Of a stretch of 53,664 nt of DNA, positions 44,647 to 53,664 are shown piece by piece (the first letter of the stretch is position 1; each line of letters starts with the position of its first letter). The stretch is from an uncultured Bacteroidales bacterium. Its GTDB lineage: Bacteria > Bacteroidota > Bacteroidia > Bacteroidales > Bacteroidaceae. A program made the position numbers and the translations under genes. Below the pieces are notes generated by a model, which was given only the letters and a program-made list of their open reading frames with translations, was not told the DNA's origin and ran no database searches. The stretch is from NCBI GenBank assembly GCA_902763885.1, contig CACWTU010000008.1, forward strand, positions 130,427-184,090, written 5' to 3'.

Positions 44647-47553
44647 ATGAGGTATAAGTATTTATCAATGTTTGCCATTGCGGCTGCCTTCCTGCTTTGC
44701 GTGGCATCGTGTTCAAAGTATGAAACAGTCAAGGGTGATCCCATGAAAGCCAAGATATATATTCTTGACAACGGGCTTAGAATTTACATGAGCGTAAATA
44801 AGGAGCAGCCCAGGCTTCAGACCTACATAGCAGTGCGTAACGGCGGCAAGAATGATCCGTCCGATAATACCGGTCTTGCCCATTATCTGGAGCATATCAT
44901 GTTCAAGGGAAGTGAGAGTTTCGGAACGTCTGATTATGTAGCGGAGAAACCTTTGCTGGATCAGATAGAGGAGCAGTTCAATATATATCGTACCAAGACT
45001 GATCCCGATGAACGTAAGGCTATATATCATATTATTGACAGTTTGAGCTACTTGGCTTCAGAGATTGCCATACCCAATGAGTATGATAAGCTGATGTCTG
45101 TGATAGGTTCACAGGGAACCAATGCTTTTACATCTGAAGACCTTACATGTTATCAGGAGAATATTCCATCTAACCAGATTGATAACTGGGCAAGGATTCA
45201 GGCTGACCGTTTCAGGAATATGGTCATTCGCGGTTTTCATACGGAGTTGGAGGCTGTGTATGAAGAGTACAACATGTATCTAAACAGAGATGCCCAGAAT
45301 GCCATCTATGCTATGGATTCTGTGTTTTACAAACATCATCCGTATGGTCTTCAGCAGGTTATCGGTACCCAGCAGCATCTTAAGAATCCGTCAATATCGG
45401 CTATAAAGAAACAAAAGGCCGCTATGTATGTTCCCAATAACATAGCTATATGTGTATCGGGTGATTTTGACCCCGATCAGTTCGTTGCTACAATTGAGAA
45501 GTACTTTGGTGATTGGGAGGCCAATCCTTCTATTCCGGAATTCAAATATGAACCGGAGGAGCCGCTGACGGAGCCTGTGGTCAAGAATGTGTACGGTACG
45601 GAATCGGAATTCCTGCTTATGGGCTGGCGCTGTCCGGGTGAAAAGGATAGTGAAAGCGAGGTGGCAGGAATAGTTGAGTCTATCCTTACCAACGGCAAGG
45701 CCGGCCTTATTGATCTGGACCTTAACCAGCAGCAGAAAGTCCTGTATGCCGGTTCTCAGATTTATGATCGTATAGACTATTCTGATTTCCTCATTCAGGG
45801 ATATCCCAAGGATGGCCAGACAATGGATGAGGTGAAAGAACTGCTGCTTGCTGAGGTCGCTAAATTACGCGCAGGTGATTTCGATGAGTCTCTCATTGAG
45901 GCCGCTGTCGCCAATATAAAACTGAGCCAGATGCGTCAGTTGGAATCCAACAGCAGCCGTGCAATGCAGTTCGTGAACTCATTCATCAAAGGCTCGGATT
46001 GGGCTACTGAGGTTGGCTTGCTTGACCGTCTTGCCAAGATAACCAAGGCTGATGTGGTGGAGTGGGCAGGTAAATACCTTTCTGAGGATTCCTATGTTGT
46101 AGTCTACAAGTATCAAGGGGTCAATCCCAAGAATAATAAGATAATAGCTCCTGTCATAACTCCTATTGCCACTAATCGGGATAAACAGAGCGCATTCCTG
46201 AAAGAAATATCTGAGATTCAGGTTACTCCTATTGAGCCGGTGTTTGTTGACTATGAGAAAGACCTTTCCAAATCAGAACTGAGGGATGGTATAGAATTCC
46301 TTTACAAGAAGAATGAAAACAATGATATTGTAACCGCTTCATTCCGCTTTGACATAGGAAAGAGCACCAATCCGGCTCTTTCATTGGCTTTTGATTATCT
46401 GTCATATCTCGGTACTCCCACGCGAAGTGCTGATGAAATAGCACTGGAGGAGTATAAGATTGCCGGTAATCACAGTTTTAGCGTGGCTGATAATGTCTTG
46501 ACATTCTCTGTAAACGGTCTTGCAGAGCATTTAGGACAGATGCTTGATATTGTTGAGGACCTTATGCTCAATGCGATACCTGATCAGGATATACTTGATA
46601 ATCTTAAGGCTGATGAACTTATGGCGCGTCAGATGTCCAAAACCAATCAGAACAATTGCTCAAGCGCTCTTAACCGCTACATAATATATGGCCCGGAGTA
46701 CGTCAAGTCTGTGAATCTGTCTGATGATCAGGTTAAGGCACTTACTTCCGATGAATTGCTGGGCATGGTCAGGGATGTTCTCAGCAAACAGCATACAGTA
46801 CTCTTCTATGGCCCTTATGACGAGGCTAAGGCCAAGGAGATAATAACTGAACATCACAAGTGTTCTGAGAAACTGGAGAAACTGGTTAAGAAATATACAA
46901 GAAAGCAGATGGTCAATGAGTCTAAAGTCTATATGGCCCAATATGATTCACGCCAGTTCAATTACATTCAATATTCTGACCGTGGGGAAACATTCTCTAT
47001 TGATGATGTTCCTGCCATTGAACTCTTTAATGAGTACTTTGGCGGTGGTATGAATACCATCGTGTTCCAGGAGATGCGTGAGGCAAGGGCTCTTGCATAC
47101 AGTGCAAGTGCAAATCTGTCATCACCTTCTTATCTTGATGACACATACTGCTTCTATGCAAGAATAGGTTCGCAGAATGATAAACTCAAGGCTGCCATTG
47201 AGGCTTTTGACCTTATCATTAACGATATGCCTGAGTCTGATAAATCCTTCCAGATAGCCAAGGCTGGATTGGAATCTGTGTTGCGTACCAATCGTACAGT
47301 TGGAATGTCTGTTTTGAACAGTTATCTGAATGCCAAGGAACTTGGACTTAAGGATCCTTTGGCAAAGGTTGTCTATGACAAACTGTCAGATATGACAATA
47401 GCTGATATAGTGGCTTGCCAGCAGAAATGGATAAAGGATAGAACTTATATCTATGGCATTCTGGGAGATATCATTGATCTGGATATAGAGTTCCTGAAAA
47501 CACTTGGTACTGTTGAACCGGTATCTCTTGATGAACTGTTCGGATACAAATAA
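44647..47553 (+). CDS. M16-family zinc metallopeptidase lipoprotein
   Basis: This 968-residue protein has a lipoprotein signal (Cys22 in CVASC). The inverted zinc motif HxxEH is His79-Tyr-Leu-Glu82-His83, and the downstream Glu is in ELEAVYEEYNM near residue 200. Four M16 half-domains are recognisable across the length, as in pitrilysin-type enzymes. The C-terminal half lacks HxxEH but keeps the R/Y pair (EMREARALAYSASA). It is probably an outer-membrane-linked, periplasm-facing peptidase. Substrates are unknown. Confidence 0.92.
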   Translation: MRYKYLSMFAIAAAFLLCVASCSKYETVKGDPMKAKIYILDNGLRIYMSVNKEQPRLQTYIAVRNGGKNDPSDNTGLAHYLEHIMFKGSESFGTSDYVAEKPLLDQIEEQFNIYRTKTDPDERKAIYHIIDSLSYLASEIAIPNEYDKLMSVIGSQGTNAFTSEDLTCYQENIPSNQIDNWARIQADRFRNMVIRGFHTELEAVYEEYNMYLNRDAQNAIYAMDSVFYKHHPYGLQQVIGTQQHLKNPSISAIKKQKAAMYVPNNIAICVSGDFDPDQFVATIEKYFGDWEANPSIPEFKYEPEEPLTEPVVKNVYGTESEFLLMGWRCPGEKDSESEVAGIVESILTNGKAGLIDLDLNQQQKVLYAGSQIYDRIDYSDFLIQGYPKDGQTMDEVKELLLAEVAKLRAGDFDESLIEAAVANIKLSQMRQLESNSSRAMQFVNSFIKGSDWATEVGLLDRLAKITKADVVEWAGKYLSEDSYVVVYKYQGVNPKNNKIIAPVITPIATNRDKQSAFLKEISEIQVTPIEPVFVDYEKDLSKSELRDGIEFLYKKNENNDIVTASFRFDIGKSTNPALSLAFDYLSYLGTPTRSADEIALEEYKIAGNHSFSVADNVLTFSVNGLAEHLGQMLDIVEDLMLNAIPDQDILDNLKADELMARQMSKTNQNNCSSALNRYIIYGPEYVKSVNLSDDQVKALTSDELLGMVRDVLSKQHTVLFYGPYDEAKAKEIITEHHKCSEKLEKLVKKYTRKQMVNESKVYMAQYDSRQFNYIQYSDRGETFSIDDVPAIELFNEYFGGGMNTIVFQEMREARALAYSASANLSSPSYLDDTYCFYARIGSQNDKLKAAIEAFDLIINDMPESDKSFQIAKAGLESVLRTNRTVGMSVLNSYLNAKELGLKDPLAKVVYDKLSDMTIADIVACQQKWIKDRTYIYGILGDIIDLDIEFLKTLGTVEPVSLDELFGYK

Positions 47554-47630
47554 TGTGTTAATTTGATGCCTATATGGTTAATTATTGGCAAAAGATGGCG
47601 TTTGTCAGTAACATTGGTCCGAATGTTGTA

Positions 47631-47638
47631 TATATTTG
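47631..47638 (+). promoter_or_regulatory. -7 box for the HtrA protease gene
   Basis: TATATTTG lies 56 bases before the ATG at 47694 and matches TAnnTTTG. Confidence 0.5.
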
Positions 47639-47693
47639 GATGTGACAAGTGTTAATTCAAACCAATTAATTAACAAAAACAAGAAGATTAGCT

Positions 47694-49202
47694 ATGAAAA
47701 AAGTAATTAACGTTGTATTATTTTCACTGACGCTTGTATGTTGCTGCATTCTGGCGTCAGTCGTAACCACCAATCTGGTTAATAAAAAGAACAGCAAGGT
47801 CATATATGTTTCGGATGATAAAGCCCCCTATACGACACTGTCCCAGTCGGCTTTAACGTCTTCGTCCAAGATGCAGCCGGTTGACCTTACTGAGGCTGCG
47901 GAGAAAACTGTACATGGCGTTGTTCATATCAAGTCAACAGTAAAGAGCCGTACTCAGACTTATCAGGAGATACCTGATATTTTTGAGCAGTTCATGTTCG
48001 GCGCCCGTCCGCGTCAGAGACAGTATCGTACAGAACCTCAGGTGGGATATGGCTCAGGTGTAATACTCACCAAGGATGGTTATATCGTGACAAACAATCA
48101 TGTCATAGACAAGGCCGATGAGATTCAGGTAACCCTTAATGATAACCGGGTCTTTATTGCTACGCTTATAGGTGCGGATTCCAATACGGATCTTGCCCTT
48201 ATCAAGATAGAAGGTGACGAGTTCCCTGTAGTTCCTATGGGTAATTCTGATGACCTCAGGCTGGGTGAGTGGGTCCTGGCAGTCGGTAATCCCTTCAATC
48301 TTACTTCAAGTGTAACTGCAGGCGTTGTCAGTGCCAAATCCCGTAATATCGGAATATATCAAGGCGGAGAGAGCATAGAGTCTTTCATACAGACAGATGC
48401 AGCCATCAATATGGGTAACAGTGGTGGTGCACTGGTCAATGTGCGTGGTGAACTCGTCGGAATTAATGCTGCACTTGAATCGCCTACCGGTACTTATGCC
48501 GGATACGGCTTTGCTATTCCTACCACCATTGTCAAGAAGGTTGTCGCTGACCTCAGGGAATATGGAACCGTACAGCGTGCAATGCTTGGTATTGAGGGGG
48601 ATAACGTAATCAGTATGCGTCAGGATGAGAGAAACAAGAATGTTGATTTCGGAGATGCGATTGATGGTGTGTATGTGATAGGCTTGTCTGATGGTGGTGG
48701 TGCTCTTGCAGCCGGAATTAAACAAGGGGATATAATTACGGAGATTGACGGCAAGAAGGTAAAGACTATGAATGAACTGCAGGAGACTATAGTTCAGTAT
48801 CGTCCCGGCGATAAGGTGAAAGTCACTTTGTTGCGTGATAAGAAAGAAAAGAAAATTGAGGTCGAGTTAAAGAACTCACGCGGAAACACTGAAATAGTCA
48901 AAGAAGCTGATTTGGAGGTTCTGGGAGCTGTATTCCAGGATGTCCCCGCTGAAACCCGCCGTGCTCTTAATATAGGCTACGGCATGCAGGTGGGCACTGT
49001 CAAGAATGGCCTTCTTAAAGATGCCGGAATCCAAAGGGGATTCATAATCCTCAAGATTAATAATAGGCAGATCCAGTCAATAGATGATATAGAACAGATT
49101 TATAAGGAGGCTTCAAGCTCCCCTGATCAAGTCCTGTTTATTTCTGGTGTCTATACCAATGGACGTAGGGCAAACTATGCCGTAAGCCTTTCTGAAGATT
49201 AA
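47694..49202 (+). CDS. degP: HtrA/DegP-family periplasmic serine protease
   Basis: Degrades or refolds damaged envelope proteins. The 502-residue protein has an N-terminal signal or anchor (residues 7-29, VINVVLFSLTLVCCCILA). The trypsin-fold domain has the triad His136 (TNNHVID), Asp166 (NTDLALI) and Ser243 (GNSGGAL), and two PDZ domains follow (about 290-390 and 405-500). The two-PDZ layout is DegP/DegQ-like. Whether the N-terminus is cleaved is unclear because it has no neat cleavage site. A strong terminator follows. Confidence 0.95.
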   Translation: MKKVINVVLFSLTLVCCCILASVVTTNLVNKKNSKVIYVSDDKAPYTTLSQSALTSSSKMQPVDLTEAAEKTVHGVVHIKSTVKSRTQTYQEIPDIFEQFMFGARPRQRQYRTEPQVGYGSGVILTKDGYIVTNNHVIDKADEIQVTLNDNRVFIATLIGADSNTDLALIKIEGDEFPVVPMGNSDDLRLGEWVLAVGNPFNLTSSVTAGVVSAKSRNIGIYQGGESIESFIQTDAAINMGNSGGALVNVRGELVGINAALESPTGTYAGYGFAIPTTIVKKVVADLREYGTVQRAMLGIEGDNVISMRQDERNKNVDFGDAIDGVYVIGLSDGGGALAAGIKQGDIITEIDGKKVKTMNELQETIVQYRPGDKVKVTLLRDKKEKKIEVELKNSRGNTEIVKEADLEVLGAVFQDVPAETRRALNIGYGMQVGTVKNGLLKDAGIQRGFIILKINNRQIQSIDDIEQIYKEASSSPDQVLFISGVYTNGRRANYAVSLSED

Positions 49203-49221
49203 TTCCGGAGTGTTATTCATA

Positions 49222-49256
49222 AAAAATTGAAGCGGTTTCGGCTGCTTCAATTTTTT
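49222..49256 (+). terminator. Rho-independent terminator after the HtrA gene
   Basis: AAAATTGAAGC and GCTTCAATTTT form an 11-bp stem with a 10-base loop and a run of six T. Confidence 0.88.
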
Positions 49257-49290
49257 GTGTAAAAAAGTCAGTTTTCTCTAATAAAATAAG

Positions 49291-49298
49291 TAAATTTG
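49291..49298 (+). promoter_or_regulatory. -7 box for rpoD
   Basis: TAAATTTG lies 72 bases before the rpoD ATG at 49370, just after the terminator of the protease gene. Confidence 0.6.
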
Positions 49299-49369
49299 CA
49301 CCCAATTCGCTTATTTAAGAATAATAGGCGGTTCAAGTCTTTAAAGAATAATATAGTTATATACTGAAA

Positions 49370-50230
49370 ATGAGGCAATTAAAGATTACAAAGAGTATAA
49401 CGAACCGTGAAAGCGCATCACTTGACAAGTATCTTCAGGAGATTGGTCGTGAGGAACTAATTACGGTTGAGGAGGAGGTCGAACTTGCACAACGTATCCG
49501 CAAGGGTGACCGCGCCGCTCTTGAAAAGTTGACACGCGCTAATCTGCGTTTTGTTGTTTCAGTCTCTAAACAGTATCAGAACCAGGGCCTCAGCCTACCG
49601 GACCTTATTAATGAGGGCAATCTCGGTCTTATTAAGGCTGCAGAAAAATTTGATGAGACCCGCGGTTTCAAATTCATCAGTTACGCTGTATGGTGGATTC
49701 GTCAATCAATCCTTCAGGCTTTGGCTGAACAGGCACGTATCGTTCGTTTGCCCCTCAATCAGGTAGGTTCACTCAATAAGATAAGCAAGGCTCTCTCTAA
49801 GTTTGAGCAGGATAATGAGCGTCGTCCCTCGCCGGAGGAACTTGCTGAAGTACTTGATATTCCGGTTGACAAGATTGCCGATACTCTCAAGGTTTCAGGT
49901 CGTCATATATCAGTCGATGCACCGTTCGTTGACGGTGAGGACAACAGCCTTCTTGATGTTCTTGTTAATGATGATTCTCCTATGGCCGATAAGACTCTTG
50001 TAAATGAGTCTCTCTCCAAAGAGATTGATCGTGCATTGTCCACCTTGACTGACCGCGAGAAGGATATAATCCGTATGTTCTTCGGTATCGGTTGTCGTGA
50101 AATGACTCTTGAGGAGATAGGCGATAAGTTCGGTCTTACCCGTGAGCGTGTTCGTCAGATTAAAGAAAAGGCAATCCGTCGTCTTCGTCAGAACTCTCGT
50201 AGCAAACTACTGAAATCTTACCTTGGTTGA
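49370..50230 (+). CDS. rpoD: Primary sigma factor RpoD/SigA
   Basis: This 286-residue primary sigma factor lacks region 1.1 and begins at region 1.2 ([20 protein letters not shown]). Region 2 has [20 protein letters not shown] and [15 protein letters not shown], including 2.3/2.4. Region 3 follows, and region 4 ends with [20 protein letters not shown]. The short form is typical of Bacteroidota, whose sigma recognises the TAnnTTTG boxes seen all over this window. The next gene starts one base after its stop. Confidence 0.96.
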   Translation: MRQLKITKSITNRESASLDKYLQEIGREELITVEEEVELAQRIRKGDRAALEKLTRANLRFVVSVSKQYQNQGLSLPDLINEGNLGLIKAAEKFDETRGFKFISYAVWWIRQSILQALAEQARIVRLPLNQVGSLNKISKALSKFEQDNERRPSPEELAEVLDIPVDKIADTLKVSGRHISVDAPFVDGEDNSLLDVLVNDDSPMADKTLVNESLSKEIDRALSTLTDREKDIIRMFFGIGCREMTLEEIGDKFGLTRERVRQIKEKAIRRLRQNSRSKLLKSYLG

Positions 50231-50231
50231 T

Positions 50232-50735
50232 ATGAGGAAGGCTTTTAAACCGATTCTTGCGGTTGTTCTTCTTTTTGTGGCGTTTCCTCTTTTTGCGCAG
50301 AGGTCCGGAGCGACAAAAGATCCTACTCTTAATAGAGGTGAGGGGCTTGAGATGACTCGTAGCGATCTTGATAAGATGCGTAACCAAAGTCAGGACAAGA
50401 ATTCCCGTCAGGTTGATATATTCATGTTTGCCTCATCTTTTTCTTTGTTGGATTCAGTTCTATATGTTTCTGAAATCCAGAAACTGGAAAACGTTACTGT
50501 CAACAATAAGTGGTTCGTTAAAGAACGTGCAACTTTTGAGAAGCAGTTTACGGATTATGTCAGAACTGGCTATAATGACTCGCAGCTTACTTCAATCATC
50601 TTTTCTGAAAAGAACAAAAAGGTTGAAAGGCGTAGGGCACGTCTTATAAAGAGAAACGCAAAAACGAACGGTTTTAAACTGATAGAAGTTTCCGGATTCA
50701 GTTTCTCAAATCCTACTGTTTCATCAAGCAAATAG
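50232..50735 (+). CDS. Small secreted protein of unknown function
   Basis: This 167-residue protein starts at the ATG at 50232, one base after the rpoD stop. The frame opening at 50223 with TTG would overlap rpoD and spoil the signal. The signal peptide is MRKAFKPILAVVLLFVAFPLFA. The mature part is Lys/Arg/Ser-rich with a helical centre (IFMFASSFSLLDSVLYVSEIQKLENV) and a basic tail. I do not recognise the family. It is co-transcribed with rpoD and convergent with the DUF5686 gene 7 bases away. Confidence 0.75.
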   Translation: MRKAFKPILAVVLLFVAFPLFAQRSGATKDPTLNRGEGLEMTRSDLDKMRNQSQDKNSRQVDIFMFASSFSLLDSVLYVSEIQKLENVTVNNKWFVKERATFEKQFTDYVRTGYNDSQLTSIIFSEKNKKVERRRARLIKRNAKTNGFKLIEVSGFSFSNPTVSSSK

Positions 50736-50742
50736 AATCTGT

Positions 50743-53316
50743 TTAATATTGCAGATGGACTGCGATCCTTAAGCCCCATTGATCCACATCGGGGCTGTTT
50801 TTGTATGTCATCCTCTTAAACCAGTTGATAGAAAACAGTTTCAGGATGTTTTCTACACCCGCGCCTATTTCAATGAAAGGCTCTTTCATGACAGTGCCGG
50901 TTGCCTTGCTGCGATCAGTAGGGTAAAAGAATATTTTGCCGCTTGTGTCGATGGCTGGATTGTTTTTGTCACTCAGAGACCCCCAGGTTCCCCGACAATA
51001 CAGAACTTCCCTGAGTTTAAGGTTGTTGAATAAGGGAATTCTGTTGAATATGAGGCCGTTCATGTAATAAACTACATCCCAGGTAAGGTGCTGGTCCATT
51101 ACGAACTCCATTGGGGTCATAGTGTCAAATGTCTCCTTCCTATATGTATATGAAAGGTTTGCATTGGGGATGATCAATAGAGGGTAAGGTGCCTGACCCC
51201 ATATTTTTCCTGCGCGTAGCATTACGTCAAAATATCCAATCGGTGCAGCCATTAATCTCTGTCGATACGATATTTCCGTATGCTGTATTGAGTAGTCACT
51301 ACCCAATAACCCAGCTTGAGACATAGTATGATTTAAAGTGAAAACAGGATGTTCCGGGGTCTTGCTCTTCCTGTTCCACTTATGCTGAACAAATTTCTCG
51401 TGAGGTGCGTATCTCAGTCCGATTTCCAGTTCCGTTTGCATTATCTCTTTGACCGGTCCACTGCCATCTGTCCTTTCCATCGGGATGAACTTTGTAGCTT
51501 CGTTAACCCTGTTCCTGAGTGATGCGGTAAGAGAAAAACCGCTATGGCGTTCTCTTGTATATGTCAGTTCTGTATTCCGTACATAACCTATCATATTGTC
51601 AGGGAGTCGTTTTAAAGAGAGTAGGGCATTGTCTTTGTTGGTATAGAGATATTGTTGTCCATATTGATAAATGTCATCCTCGTATTGCAGTCTTAATGAG
51701 TGTACCGGGAATTCATTCCATTGCTCCTTTTTTTCGGGGAAAGAATATTCCAGCCTGCCGTAGTATTTGAATCTGTTGTCATCAACGCCGTATATAAGAT
51801 ATCCGGTGCCGAACAGATGAGGGTTTAGATAAGCCGTTGTCATTCCACCTAGTTTAATTCTCGTTTTCTCCATACCATTATAACTGATTATGGTATTGAC
51901 AGGTCCTACGTAGAATGGGTTGTTCTCTTCCCTTATCGGAACAAAACCTGAAAAAATAAGATTGACAAGCTGCTCAGTCCAATAATATACTGGAACATCA
52001 CGCAGTTCTTTCAGCATTTCTTTTACATCATTGTTCTTTCCTCCGTCTGTGCCTTCTTCTTTATTGCGGTATTGAGCCCAGAATTCATCATCTCTTCCGT
52101 ATGCTTCCTGAGGCTCAATTACAGGCTCCTGATGGTCGAATGGTTCCCGATCTACATCGTCGTTGAACTTGTATCCCGAGTAGAAAACCTCTCGTCTGCC
52201 ATAAATACCGTCTATGAAATCATATAGTTTGAATTCTGCGGTTATGCATTCATATGTCAGAAGTCTGGGGTGCTCGCTGTCTCTTGCAAACTTCTGCTCC
52301 AGATTCATGTATTCAACAAAGTTCAGATTAATGTCATATGGTACATTCATCTGGATCCATTTTACGAAATGGGTTGAATCTATAGTTATATAAAGGTGTC
52401 CTGTGAATCCAAAGGATTGAACGTTTCTTGGTGCAAAAGCAAGATCGACACACTTTTCTCCCTCAACCAAAATGGTGTCCTGAAGATAATATTTGTAATA
52501 TGTGGTGGCGTAATCTGCAAATGGGCTTACAAACTCATTGCGCATTATCATCACCTTTTCATTAAACAGGTCCACGTCTTTGAGGGTGGCTTCAAGTGAT
52601 GCTCTAACCTCTTCGTCGGGAAGGAAATCCTCAATGCCAATCCACTCTCTTCCGTGAACCAGCTGTTTTTGTCTGGATGGCCTCTTTTGGAAAAAATCTG
52701 TTGCGGCAAGTTCTCTTGTTGAGATGTTCAGAATAGGCTTACCTGATACTTTGGATGTATCTACGTAGTTGCTCAAGAACGGGAACTTCCTGAACATCGC
52801 TTGTTGCTGCTTTTCTTCAGTGAAGTTGTCAAGCGCAATGATGAATGTCTCATAACGGTCTCTTGAAACATAATCATTTTCAAAAGGATTGTCTTCGTTC
52901 CTTCTGTTTATTATCTCTGTAGCAAGTTCTACGGCAGGATTCCCTTTCTTTTTGTATCTCTCTCTCTTGGGCTTTATAACGACTTCGTCAATCTCATATG
53001 AGGTCTCTTCCAGGACAATCTTGAGTGGAAATACGGTTTTGCTGGATAAAGCAACTTCGTAATCTTTATATCCTATTGATGATACAACCAGCGTCTGCCC
53101 GACTACTTTTCCGTTAAAAGAGAAGTTCCCGTTGTAGTCTGTGATGCATCCTGTTGAGGTGTTTTTCAGTCTTACTGTCGCATATGGTAATATTTCTCCA
53201 TTGTTGTCCTTGACATTGCCGCTTATTCTTACAACCTGGTTCTGCGCCATAAGAACAACTGTTCCCGCCATAAGCAGGAACAATATGGAGAGTATCTTTC
53301 TGAATAGTCCTATCAC
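50743..53316 (-). CDS. DUF5686 outer-membrane protein with carboxypeptidase-regulatory-like domain
   Basis: An 857-residue protein from the GTG at 53316. The signal peptide follows (IGLFRKILSILFLLMAGTVVLMAQ region), then an N-terminal carboxypeptidase-regulatory-like beta-sandwich (about 28-115, VRISGNVKDNNGEILPYATV). A long DUF5686 region follows, ending in strands like an outer-membrane barrel and WGLRIAVHLQY. An ATG exists at 53466, but it lies upstream of the promoter box TATCTTTG (53380-53373), so the leader cannot contain it. Another ATG near 53353 is out of frame. Function is unknown, and relatives are common in Bacteroidota. Boundaries of the barrel are my estimate. Confidence 0.82.
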   Translation of the reverse strand: MIGLFRKILSILFLLMAGTVVLMAQNQVVRISGNVKDNNGEILPYATVRLKNTSTGCITDYNGNFSFNGKVVGQTLVVSSIGYKDYEVALSSKTVFPLKIVLEETSYEIDEVVIKPKRERYKKKGNPAVELATEIINRRNEDNPFENDYVSRDRYETFIIALDNFTEEKQQQAMFRKFPFLSNYVDTSKVSGKPILNISTRELAATDFFQKRPSRQKQLVHGREWIGIEDFLPDEEVRASLEATLKDVDLFNEKVMIMRNEFVSPFADYATTYYKYYLQDTILVEGEKCVDLAFAPRNVQSFGFTGHLYITIDSTHFVKWIQMNVPYDINLNFVEYMNLEQKFARDSEHPRLLTYECITAEFKLYDFIDGIYGRREVFYSGYKFNDDVDREPFDHQEPVIEPQEAYGRDDEFWAQYRNKEEGTDGGKNNDVKEMLKELRDVPVYYWTEQLVNLIFSGFVPIREENNPFYVGPVNTIISYNGMEKTRIKLGGMTTAYLNPHLFGTGYLIYGVDDNRFKYYGRLEYSFPEKKEQWNEFPVHSLRLQYEDDIYQYGQQYLYTNKDNALLSLKRLPDNMIGYVRNTELTYTRERHSGFSLTASLRNRVNEATKFIPMERTDGSGPVKEIMQTELEIGLRYAPHEKFVQHKWNRKSKTPEHPVFTLNHTMSQAGLLGSDYSIQHTEISYRQRLMAAPIGYFDVMLRAGKIWGQAPYPLLIIPNANLSYTYRKETFDTMTPMEFVMDQHLTWDVVYYMNGLIFNRIPLFNNLKLREVLYCRGTWGSLSDKNNPAIDTSGKIFFYPTDRSKATGTVMKEPFIEIGAGVENILKLFSINWFKRMTYKNSPDVDQWGLRIAVHLQY

Positions 53317-53372
53317 ACCTATTTTATATATAGCAAGCCCTTCTTGCTGAAGGGTTGCATTGTTTTTCTGTG

Positions 53373-53380
53373 CAAAGATA
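53373..53380 (-). promoter_or_regulatory. -7 box deciding the DUF5686 start
   Basis: On the minus strand this reads TATCTTTG. Transcription should begin near 53366, which places the GTG at 53316 about 50 bases downstream and excludes the upstream ATG at 53466. Confidence 0.6.
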
Positions 53381-53505
53381 GTGCAAGCCGAGTGGAGAAA
53401 AAAGAAACTTGTATTTTTTTTTCTCCCGAGGCGTCGCCTATATACCTCCAAGAATGTCAACTTCATTTAAACTTGAATTTTTTCTCAAAAAAAGTCATGA
53501 AATTG

Positions 53506-53537
53506 TTTGGTGGGAATATAAACTCGCCGTATCTTTG
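53506..53537 (+). promoter_or_regulatory. Full Bacteroidota promoter at the right edge
   Basis: TTTG (53506-53509) and TATCTTTG (53530-53537) are spaced by 20 bases, an excellent match to the consensus. It drives a transcript that leaves the window and is divergent from the DUF5686 gene. Confidence 0.75.
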
Positions 53538-53623
53538 CATCCGCTTTCCGAAAGGAACAGCGCATAAAGACGATCATTGATAAGATTTCATACAGACAAG
53601 TAGTACGACGGGCGTGCTCAATT

Positions 53624-53664
53624 ATGAGTATGTCCAAGGGTAATACGAACCGTCAATTTAAAGA
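53624..53664 (+). CDS. Possible start of a coding region cut by the window edge
   Basis: ATG at 53624 opens a frame to the window edge (first residues MSMSKGNTNRQFK), about 80 bases after the predicted start of transcription. A second in-frame ATG follows at 53630. Only 13 codons are visible, so neither the start nor a product can be assigned. The span 53538-53623 before it looks like an untranslated leader. I see no clear terminator or riboswitch in it. Confidence 0.3.
   Translation, partial: MSMSKGNTNRQFK

Overview
The window looks like a chromosomal segment from a Bacteroidota bacterium of the order Bacteroidales, near Bacteroidaceae or Prevotellaceae. The evidence is the recurring -7 promoter box TAnnTTTG (for example 15576-15583, 19062-19069 and 53530-53537), a short RpoD without region 1.1, a TamA-like lipoprotein of the TamL type, a DUF4296 lipoprotein beside lspA, a DUF5686 protein with a carboxypeptidase-regulatory-like domain, and a TraR/DksA-like protein with half its zinc cysteines. 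Almost all of it is ordinary core genome. I saw no prophage, integrase, insertion sequence, CRISPR array or defence locus.

Layout. 1-2013 (minus): the start of a Cache-HAMP sensor, cut by the window edge, behind an NMT1/THI5-like solute-binding protein with no transporter beside it. 2180-3220 (plus): an unrecognised envelope protein, then a pair of inverted REP-like palindromes. 3337-9239 (minus): a seven-gene operon hisH-hisA-hisF-hisIE-ftsE-lysC-lysA that joins late histidine synthesis, a lone FtsE ATPase, and the entry and exit steps of lysine synthesis. 9389-14772 (plus): ileS, a TraR/DksA-like gene, lspA and a DUF4296 lipoprotein. The IleRS carries GxHH in place of the HIGH signature. 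14746-15504 (minus): an RNA methyltransferase. 15607-18745 (plus): tamL and a metallo-beta-lactamase-fold hydrolase. 18746-19152: a structured intergenic block, tRNA-Lys(CTT) with its terminator, an inverted copy of the tRNA 3' part, and the uxaC terminator.

19185-23037 (minus): pdxB-uxaE-uxaC (vitamin B6 and hexuronate metabolism). 23130-26543 (minus): pyrB-pyrI-beta-barrel-glyA, closed by a strong terminator. 26701-34346 (plus): six tightly coupled genes for a class A penicillin-binding protein, KdsB, a 13-unit MORN protein, a YhcH-family protein, glycogen branching enzyme and a membrane protein. 34300-37982 (minus): two overlapping membrane enzymes of the alkaline-phosphatase/sulfatase fold, one like phosphoethanolamine transferases and one like LtaS. 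38129-40855 (minus): pyruvate phosphate dikinase. 41076-43591 (plus): rlmD, a secreted TonB-C-domain protein and a small lipoprotein. 43645-44562 (minus): RNase P RNA followed 26 bases later by a zinc-ribbon/FHA protein. 44647-50735 (plus): an M16 peptidase lipoprotein, an HtrA/DegP protease, rpoD and a small secreted protein. 50743-53316 (minus): the DUF5686 protein. 53506-53664 holds a very good promoter and a leader running off the window.

Envelope building is the dominant theme: LspA, TamL, PBP1A, KdsB, two headgroup transferases, HtrA, several beta-barrels and lipoproteins. The rest is amino-acid, nucleotide and sugar-acid metabolism plus translation. The observations most worth a second look are the GxHH IleRS, the inverted tRNA-Lys 3' duplication, the orphan binding protein plus sensor pair, the rnpB-FHA arrangement and the PBP1A-KdsB-MORN operon. 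I did not find a clearly new biological system.
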